DNA of 8,096 bases from an uncultured beta proteobacterium. GTDB lineage: Bacteria > Pseudomonadota > Gammaproteobacteria > Burkholderiales > Burkholderiaceae_C. The stretch lies in NCBI GenBank assembly GCA_903870955.1, contig CAIQEX010000594.1, positions 1-8,096 of the forward strand, given 5' to 3'. A program made the translations under genes and the position numbers. A model generated the notes under the pieces. That model was not told where the DNA came from and searched no databases. It saw only the letters and a program-made list of their open reading frames with translations. This document shows, piece after piece, positions 1 to 6,278 of the stretch (positions within the stretch are counted from its first letter, which is position 1; the number at the start of each line of letters is the position of its first letter).

Positions 1-339
1 ATCCGCCCCTGAGCGTTTGTAGCGCGCTGCATCGCCGGGTTCATCGTTCGAGGTGGCCATGATGATGGGTACGTGGCCACCTTGGCTCGTCTCCATTTCC
101 CGGATGGCTGCCAGGGCTTCGAGTCCGTCCATATTGGGCATCATCACGTCCATCAAAACCAGGTCCACCTTCATTTTGGCAAGGCATTTAAGCGCCTTGG
201 CGCCATCATTGACCACCATCCCCGTGTGTCCTAGCTGTGTCAACATGCCCACGATCAGGCGCTGGTTGATGATGTTGTCCTCGGCGACGAGGACCTTCAA
301 GCCCGATGAACGGGTGGAAGATGCTGGCGTATCAAGCAT
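1..339 (-). CDS. Response regulator receiver protein, 3' end outside the window
   Basis: The 113 visible codons encode most of a receiver (REC) domain, which takes a phosphoryl group on an aspartate. The acidic pair is Glu20-Asp21 in VLVAEDN, the predicted phospho-acceptor is Asp64 in LVLMDVMMP followed by NMDG, and the switch Thr96 is in PIIMATSN. The conserved lysine would lie just beyond the left edge, so the domain end and any output domain are not seen. It could be a stand-alone CheY-like receiver or the N-terminus of a larger regulator. The ATG at 339 is the first ATG in this frame after an upstream TGA that lies inside the end of the kinase gene. It sits 14 bp after the kinase stop codon, and the gap (ATCGCTCGCAACCT in the coding sense) has no clear Shine-Dalgarno sequence. 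Co-transcription and translational coupling with the kinase are therefore likely, and this protein is the natural candidate for the final phosphate acceptor. The receiver call is secure; the partner role is inferred. Confidence 0.93.
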   Translation of the reverse strand, partial: MLDTPASSTRSSGLKVLVAEDNIINQRLIVGMLTQLGHTGMVVNDGAKALKCLAKMKVDLVLMDVMMPNMDGLEALAAIREMETSQGGHVPIIMATSNDEPGDAARYKRSGAD

Positions 340-353
340 AGGTTGCGAGCGAT

Positions 354-3300
354 TTATAGAGTTTCAAATTGATGAACAAGCTTATTACATTCGTCCGCAG
401 CTTGTTCAAATTCAAGATTGGACATGGCTTCGTCCAGACTTTGCATAGTATCCACCAGCGATGCGTCAATCGACTGGCGCAAGCGGGCGTGTAGTTCCAT
501 GGCATCCATGTCTGAAGCCCTCAGAGCCTCCAGAAGTTCCTTCAATTGCTGCAATAGGGCACCGTCCATGAGGGCAAAGGAAGTCCCGGACAATCCAGGT
601 TCTGCGCTTTGCGCCAAGCGCGCGGCAACGTCGTCCAGCAAGGGCAGCAATTGAGACAGTTTGCTTTCAAGATTCGCCAATGCCGAGCGGTAATCTTCCT
701 TCGCGCCTTTTTTCTTGAACAGCTTTTCAGCGCGCGCCGCCAGCACTGAAAGTTCCGTAACTCCCACTGTGGCGGACAGGCCTTTAAAGGAATGCAGGTC
801 CCTGTGCACCTGGGACCAGTCTTCGTTTTGAAGGCCCAATTCCAGGCGCTCTGGCAACGTCTTGGCTTCAGCCAGGAATGCCACCAGTGACCGCTGCAAG
901 AGGCTTTCGTTATTGCCCATCCGGTTGAGAGCCGCCACCACGTCAATACCTTCGGGCCAGGGCTGTTGCGCGGGAGGCAGGGCATTGAACCCTGGCGACG
1001 GTAGTTCAGCCGGGGTTTGGATCTTCCAAGCCGTGTGGTGAATCAGCGTTTTGACCAGGGCATTCAAATCAAAGGGCTTGCCCACATGGTCGTTCATCCC
1101 GGCAGCCAGACAGGCTGCGCGATCTGACTCCATGGCGTTGGCCGTCATGGCAATCACTGGAAGCTCGGCAAAGCGTGCATCCGAACGCAATTGCAGCGTC
1201 GCCGTGATGCCGTCCATCACCGGCATTTGCAGGTCCATCAGCACCACATCAAAGCCGGGCTGTGCCTCCCGCACAGCGGCGACCCCCAGTGCGCCGTTTT
1301 CAGCCACTTGAACCGTCGCTCCTTCGGCGCTGAGCAGTTCCTTGGCAACTTGCTGGTTGATGGCGTTGTCTTCCACCAGCAGTACCCGCATACCCGCCAG
1401 CCGAGAGGACTGAGGTGCCCGCCCGGCATCGGTGGGCGTCAGACTTTCCCGCCGTGCAGCCTGCGCCAGCGCCTGCGTAAACATGGCGGCCGTAACCGGC
1501 TTAACCATCAGACCGTCCAGCAACTCGCGTTCGCGGTCGGTGCGCTGACCCAGTGCTTCGCGGCTTTGTCGGCTCAGCAGAATCAGGATTGGAGGTTTTT
1601 GGCTGCCATACAGGCGGCGCACGCTTCGCAGGGTTTCCCAGCCATCCATGCCGGGCATATGCCAGTCGACAAACACCGCGTCCAGCGCGGGCTCCCCGGT
1701 ATCCAAGCGACTCCGGATGCCGTCGATGGCTTGCTCTCCGGTTAGCGCCTCGGTGACCTCCCAACCCAATGAGCGCATCAGGGCCGCGTTGGTGGCCAGG
1801 GCTTGCGCGTTGTCATCCACCAAAAGTGTCCGAACCAGAGGGCTCTCCGAACGGCTAGCCGACTCCACGGTGCGTTGCGGCGTTGCAAATTCAGCCACAG
1901 ACAGTTCCAGCGTGAAACTGAATGTGCTGCCCTGGCCCAATTCGCTGCGGAGTTGCAGTTCACCACCCATCAAACGAATCAGGCGCGTCGAAATCACCAA
2001 CCCCAACCCGGTGCCACCAAACCGGCGCGTGGTATTGGCCTCAGCCTGTGTGAAGGCGTTAAAAATGCGCGCCTGGTTCTCCACCGCGATGCCAATGCCC
2101 GTGTCCACCACCTCCACGCCCACCTTGACGCGTTCGGGCGTTTGAGCGAGCAACTTCCAACGGATAACGACATGGCCCTTTTCGGTAAATTTGACCGCGT
2201 TGCCACCCAGATTGATCAGGATTTGCTTGAGACGCATGGCGTCGCCAATCAACTCGGGCGGTATCGCCGGATCCACATCAAAAAGCAGGTCCACATTCTT
2301 GGTCCCCAAATTGGAGGAAAGAATGACGGAGAGATCGCCCAACAGGTTGTCCAGCAGGAAAGGCTCCGAGTTGAGTTGCATTTTGCCGGCCTCGACCTTG
2401 GAGAAATCCAGAATGTCGTTAATCAGGCTCAGCAGGGAACGCGCCGCACCCGCCGCCTTCTCGGCATAGTCGCGCTGGTGGTTATTCAAAGGTGTGTTGT
2501 GCAGCAACTGCAACATGCCGAGGATGGCGTTCATCGGCGTGCGGATTTCATGGCTCATGTTTGCCAGAAACTGACTCTTGGCAACACTGGATTGCTCGGC
2601 CAAGCGCATGGCCTCACGCAACGAAGACTCATATTCCTTTTGCTTCGAAATGTCGTAGAGCATGGCCAGGTTGCCCACCAAGCGACCTGCTGCATCGTGC
2701 ATGGGTGAAAAGATCACACTGGCTTTGAACCGCGAGCCATCCCTGCGCACCAGGGTCCATTCCTGCTCTTCGCGGATATCGACAACATGCGCAAAGACCT
2801 CCTGAAGCGTCGGCTCGCGGCCCCAGGTCAGCGCCAAGGTCTCACTCAGGGCGGCCAGTTCCGACTGGTCAAAAAAGATACTGGCGCTCTCCTGCTGTAC
2901 CAGTTCCTCTGCGGCATAACCCAACAGGTTTTCTGCACCTTTGTTAAAGACCTGGACCCTCCGATCCGGGTCCATCGTGATCACGCCGACTGCGGTTGCA
3001 GAGTCGAGCACGTTTTGCAAGGTGGCCATGGTCTGTGCCAAGCGTTGCTCGGCCAGTTTGCGCTCGTTGATGTCCATGTGCGTGCCATAGACCCAGAGTG
3101 GTCGTCCGTCCTGCAGGCGACGGGCTAATTTCCCCTTTGCCAGGACCCAAATCCAGTGACCTTGCTTATGCCGCATCCGCAGTTCAATTTCATAATCCGG
3201 TCTGTCGCCACGCAGATGTTCCTGCATCAGAATCGCGCTGGCCACCAGGTCATCCGGATGCGCCAGCCGCACCCAGGTTTCATAGTCCAGTGGCTGCAAT

Positions 3301-6164
3301 TCCTCCAGCGTGTAGCCGAGCATGGCGACGTATTGATCGTTATAGAAACTTTCGCCGGTTTGAACATTCCATTCCCAGGTACCCACGTGGGTGCCTTCCA
3401 AAATGCTTTGCATGCGTCGCTGCTCTTCGCCTCTTTTGGCACTGGTGGATTCCGCGGCAGCAGTCGCCAGTTTGAGCTCCGTGACGTCGACCCGAAAACC
3501 AACGGTGTGTCCGTCAGGCATGCGGCGTTCAATGATCTTCAGCCACCGACCATCGTCAAGGCGCTGTTCGATGTCGACATTTCCCACCGCATGTGCCGCC
3601 ATGCGCTCCTCGACCCAGGCATCGACGCGGCCTAGAGCGTCCAGGTACTGCCCGCGCTCCGCTCCCGCGCGGATGATGCGCTCAAAGCTCGCTCCAGGCA
3701 CCATGAGATCCGCCGATTTGGGGTAAATCGCCCGGTATTTATCGTTGCAGAAAACCAAACGGTCTTGCGCGTCGTACAGCACAAAGGCCTCATTGATGGT
3801 TTCGATGGCCCCTCGCAAAAGCGCTCCGCTGCGCTCCACTTCCAGCTGCGCCAATCGATCTTTGGTGACATCCTGAAAGGCACCCACCAACCGGGCCGGT
3901 CCACTTTCATCCAACCCCACTTCGCCAAATATACGCACCCACAACTGCTCGCCTTGCACATTGTTGAATTCCACCACCATGTCCCAAGGCGTGCCTTCTC
4001 TTTCGGCGAGTTGCATGGCATCCACAAGGCGTTGCCGATCGGCCGGGGGGTAGAAGCTGAGTGCCACTTCTTCGCTGGGCTTGAAGTCCGGCGACATGCC
4101 GTGGATCGCGCAGGTTTGCGCGCTGAAAACGACCGCGCGGGTGCGCAGGTCTATTTGCCAGGCTCCCACTCCCGCTATGCTGCCAGCCCGGTCCAGAAAC
4201 GCCTCCATATCGCGCAGATTCAGCTCAACCTGCTTGATCTCCGTGATGTCGGTATTGATACCGCCAATCCACTCAACGCGTCGCTCAGCGGTTCGCGACA
4301 TCACTTTGGCGCGGGACAGAATCCACATCCAGCTGCCATCCTTGCGCTGCACCCGCACACTACACGAGTAGCCTTCGCTGCCACCCGAAATGCAATCTTC
4401 CATGGCCAGATTGATGCGCTCGCGGTCAGCCGGATGCAGTCGCTGCTGCCAGAATTTGTCCGCACCGGGAGTCACCTCTTCATGCGTGAAACCCATCATG
4501 TCCGCCCAGCGGTCGTTCCAGCGTTGCTCACCGGTGAGCAAATTACTCTCCCACGTGCCAACATTGGTGCCAGACAAAATGTTTTCAGCGCGCTCCTTCT
4601 CCATCTCCAAGGCAGCGCGGGCTTGCAACACTTCCGTGATATCGCTTTGAACCGAAAGGTAGCCTATGACGCGGCCACTTTGCCCCATGATGGGCAACAC
4701 CTCCAGATCGGCCCAATAGTCGTTTCCGTTTTTATTTCGTTGAAAAACCTGGATATTGATTGGATTTCCACTTTCCAGACGGCTGTCAATGGTTTGTGGG
4801 GTGTTCGGGTCTGCCAGTGGACTGTGCAGCAATGCGCTGGGTCTGCGGCCCAGTGCGTCCTCCGCGGTGAAACCCGTCATGCGGGTGAATCCTTCGTTGA
4901 CCCAATTGATTTTCCATTCGGTGTCCGCAAAATAAACCGCGTTGGAGGTGCGGCGCGCCACCATCGCCAGGCGATCCAGATCCTGTGTCAGGCTACTCGC
5001 GAGTTCCACGGCACGCGCGCGGCCAGCCAGAATCAACCACATCACCATGGCCGCCAGCACGCTCAAGCAGGAGCCCAAAGCGGCCGACTTCAGATGCTCT
5101 TGCGATTGGAAACTGGCTTCAAACACGGGCGAGGAATTAACACGCAGATACAGCACTTGGTCCAACACCTGAATCGGTCGATCCACAGAAAAAAGACTCG
5201 ACTTGCTACGCGTAAGACTGGCCTCAAACTGCACATCGCCAGCGGGCAATTCACTGTCATAAACCAGACTTCCAGCACCCAGGCCCGGACTGTCAAACAG
5301 CTGAAAGTTGGCCTGTTGCGTATCAAAAGACTCCCCACGCGCCATGAGCTCCGATAACACCACGGGCGCAACCACCCAACCCCGCAGCGCGCGCAACCGC
5401 TCCGACTCGTTTTCGGGTGTGGCCTCACCAGCGAAGACGGGAACCAAAATCAGGAACGCAGGTCGCTTGCTCGCGTCCTGAACCAGTTGAATTCGCCGGG
5501 ACATGGCGGCGTTGCCCGTCTGCATCGCCGTTTGGGCAGCGGCACGGCGCACGGGTTCTGAGCCGATGTCGTAGCCAATAGCCACTTCGTTACCCGAGGT
5601 CGGCTCCATAACCTCCACGATGTAGCGGTCCCCTGTCGCAACAGGTGGCGTGACCGTAAAGCCCGGCCTTCCGTTGCGCCGCTGTCGCGCGATGTATGCG
5701 GGCAGGTCTTCCGGGGTCACCCGTTCTACATAGGTCAACCCGCGCACGCCGGGAAAGTTCCGGCGCAGGTCCATCGATGACACAAATTTCTGAAATTCGG
5801 CACCCGAGAGCTCCGGGTGCGCGAGAACAAAGCCCCGCACCCCAAACAGCAGGTGACCCAAATCTGCGATCTGCCCCTGAAAATCCGCTTCCACCTGTTC
5901 CACGTGGCGCAAAAACCGGGTTCGCGCATCGTTCATGGTGGCCTGCCGCGCCAGATCGGCATAGTGCACGGTCAAGATCAAACCCACAGCCATCACCACC
6001 AATGCCACGAGCAGGGGCATGCGATAGATCACAAGGCGTTGCGTTTGGCCGGGGATTTTGTCACGCCGGATGTACTGAAGTATCCAGGCAACGACCACAA
6101 ACAAGGTGGCGAATGCTAAGGGTATACCGGCGTAAAAGAGGATTTCAGCCAAGCCGTCTTGCAA
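354..6164 (-). CDS. CHASE/multi-PAS hybrid sensor histidine kinase with two receivers and an Hpt domain
   Basis: A 1936-residue inner-membrane phosphorelay kinase. Membrane segments are near residues 8-31, 48-68 and 361-381. Residues about 100-345, between the second and third, form a CHASE sensor (GVRGFVLAHPELSG at 108-121, then FPGVRGLTYVERV), expected to be periplasmic. Six PAS domains follow at about 394-513, 524-645, 652-770, 777-898 (PAS_7-like), 913-1036 and 1044-1176. HisKA has its H-box at 1201-1210 with phospho-acceptor His1205. HATPase_c shows Asn1318/Asn1322, DTGIGI at 1354-1359 and GGTGLGL at 1383-1389. Receiver 1 (about 1444-1570) has Asp1450/Asp1451, Asp1500, Ser1531 and Lys1555. 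Receiver 2 (about 1590-1712) has Glu1598/Asp1599, Asp1644, Thr1674 and Lys1696. Hpt (about 1736-1850) has His1791 in HSFKG. A helical tail without a phosphorylation motif ends the protein. Every catalytic motif is intact, with no frameshift. The start is TTG at 6164, supported by GGAGG 8 bp upstream; the next in-frame ATG (codon 49) would delete the first membrane segment. The ligand and PAS cofactors cannot be read from sequence. The gene lies 14 bp before a response regulator gene, its likely partner. Confidence 0.97.
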   Translation of the reverse strand: MQDGLAEILFYAGIPLAFATLFVVVAWILQYIRRDKIPGQTQRLVIYRMPLLVALVVMAVGLILTVHYADLARQATMNDARTRFLRHVEQVEADFQGQIADLGHLLFGVRGFVLAHPELSGAEFQKFVSSMDLRRNFPGVRGLTYVERVTPEDLPAYIARQRRNGRPGFTVTPPVATGDRYIVEVMEPTSGNEVAIGYDIGSEPVRRAAAQTAMQTGNAAMSRRIQLVQDASKRPAFLILVPVFAGEATPENESERLRALRGWVVAPVVLSELMARGESFDTQQANFQLFDSPGLGAGSLVYDSELPAGDVQFEASLTRSKSSLFSVDRPIQVLDQVLYLRVNSSPVFEASFQSQEHLKSAALGSCLSVLAAMVMWLILAGRARAVELASSLTQDLDRLAMVARRTSNAVYFADTEWKINWVNEGFTRMTGFTAEDALGRRPSALLHSPLADPNTPQTIDSRLESGNPINIQVFQRNKNGNDYWADLEVLPIMGQSGRVIGYLSVQSDITEVLQARAALEMEKERAENILSGTNVGTWESNLLTGEQRWNDRWADMMGFTHEEVTPGADKFWQQRLHPADRERINLAMEDCISGGSEGYSCSVRVQRKDGSWMWILSRAKVMSRTAERRVEWIGGINTDITEIKQVELNLRDMEAFLDRAGSIAGVGAWQIDLRTRAVVFSAQTCAIHGMSPDFKPSEEVALSFYPPADRQRLVDAMQLAEREGTPWDMVVEFNNVQGEQLWVRIFGEVGLDESGPARLVGAFQDVTKDRLAQLEVERSGALLRGAIETINEAFVLYDAQDRLVFCNDKYRAIYPKSADLMVPGASFERIIRAGAERGQYLDALGRVDAWVEERMAAHAVGNVDIEQRLDDGRWLKIIERRMPDGHTVGFRVDVTELKLATAAAESTSAKRGEEQRRMQSILEGTHVGTWEWNVQTGESFYNDQYVAMLGYTLEELQPLDYETWVRLAHPDDLVASAILMQEHLRGDRPDYEIELRMRHKQGHWIWVLAKGKLARRLQDGRPLWVYGTHMDINERKLAEQRLAQTMATLQNVLDSATAVGVITMDPDRRVQVFNKGAENLLGYAAEELVQQESASIFFDQSELAALSETLALTWGREPTLQEVFAHVVDIREEQEWTLVRRDGSRFKASVIFSPMHDAAGRLVGNLAMLYDISKQKEYESSLREAMRLAEQSSVAKSQFLANMSHEIRTPMNAILGMLQLLHNTPLNNHQRDYAEKAAGAARSLLSLINDILDFSKVEAGKMQLNSEPFLLDNLLGDLSVILSSNLGTKNVDLLFDVDPAIPPELIGDAMRLKQILINLGGNAVKFTEKGHVVIRWKLLAQTPERVKVGVEVVDTGIGIAVENQARIFNAFTQAEANTTRRFGGTGLGLVISTRLIRLMGGELQLRSELGQGSTFSFTLELSVAEFATPQRTVESASRSESPLVRTLLVDDNAQALATNAALMRSLGWEVTEALTGEQAIDGIRSRLDTGEPALDAVFVDWHMPGMDGWETLRSVRRLYGSQKPPILILLSRQSREALGQRTDRERELLDGLMVKPVTAAMFTQALAQAARRESLTPTDAGRAPQSSRLAGMRVLLVEDNAINQQVAKELLSAEGATVQVAENGALGVAAVREAQPGFDVVLMDLQMPVMDGITATLQLRSDARFAELPVIAMTANAMESDRAACLAAGMNDHVGKPFDLNALVKTLIHHTAWKIQTPAELPSPGFNALPPAQQPWPEGIDVVAALNRMGNNESLLQRSLVAFLAEAKTLPERLELGLQNEDWSQVHRDLHSFKGLSATVGVTELSVLAARAEKLFKKKGAKEDYRSALANLESKLSQLLPLLDDVAARLAQSAEPGLSGTSFALMDGALLQQLKELLEALRASDMDAMELHARLRQSIDASLVDTMQSLDEAMSNLEFEQAADECNKLVHQFETL

Positions 6165-6172
6165 ATCGGTTT

Positions 6173-6177
6173 CCTCC
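6173..6177 (-). promoter_or_regulatory. Ribosome binding site deciding the kinase TTG start
   Basis: In the coding sense the sequence is GGAGG followed by 8 nt (AAACCGAT) and then TTG. This near-ideal Shine-Dalgarno match and spacing support TTG at 6164-6162 as the start codon. The frame has no ATG between this point and the upstream in-frame stop TGA at 6203-6201. The ATG at 6183-6181 is in a different frame. Confidence 0.8.
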
Positions 6178-6205
6178 GCGCATTTATTGAGTCCGTCAGG
6201 TCAAG

Positions 6206-6219
6206 TTTAGTGCACTAAA
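6206..6219. promoter_or_regulatory. Perfect 14-bp palindrome upstream of the kinase, candidate operator
   Basis: TTTAGTGCACTAAA is identical to its reverse complement. It ends 41 bp before the kinase start codon, inside the 114-bp gap after the DUF1631 gene. The position and perfect symmetry fit a binding site for a dimeric transcription factor, but I do not recognise the motif as belonging to a named regulator. The remainder of the gap holds a short direct repeat on the plus strand (ACCCGA at 6226-6231 and 6233-6238) and no clear intrinsic terminator for the upstream gene. No good sigma-70 promoter could be assigned: TTGACC (6204-6199, minus strand) lacks a -10 element at the right distance. 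The palindrome is directly seen; its operator role is inferred. Confidence 0.35.
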
Positions 6220-6278
6220 GACGACACCCGAAACCCGACCTCGAAAGAAAAATACACTTAAACAGCGCCCGGGCAAGG

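Noticed and set aside
53..448. A 131-codon plus-strand frame spanning the kinase-regulator junction
   Set aside because: It overlaps the receiver gene and the kinase C-terminus, both of which have clear family motifs, and its own translation shows no recognisable features.
1803..2708. A 301-codon open frame on the plus strand opposite the kinase catalytic core
   Set aside because: The opposite strand encodes HisKA and HATPase_c motifs across this stretch; the plus-strand translation shows no domain and an atypical composition.
3765..5357. A 530-codon open frame on the plus strand opposite the kinase gene
   Set aside because: It lies entirely inside the kinase frame on the other strand, its translation is rich in His, Gln and Arg with no recognisable domain, and the minus-strand product has unmistakable PAS and CHASE motifs. 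It is a shadow of codon bias.
6182..6204. A sigma-70 promoter using TTGACC (6204-6199) with the AATAAA-like stretch
   Set aside because: The AT-rich hexamer is about 10 bp after the -35-like element rather than about 17, and the correctly spaced position is GCGCGG.
6182..6209. A sigma-28-like promoter before the kinase (TAAACTTG, 10 bp, CTCAATAA on the minus strand)
   Set aside because: Only 6 of 8 and 5 of 8 positions match the consensus I recall and the spacer is one base short; too weak to call.
6249..6273. A terminator after the DUF1631 gene formed by GCCCGGGC and the following T-rich stretch
   Set aside because: GCCCGGGC is self-complementary with no room for a loop, the flanks do not extend a stem, and the T-rich run is some distance away and interrupted.
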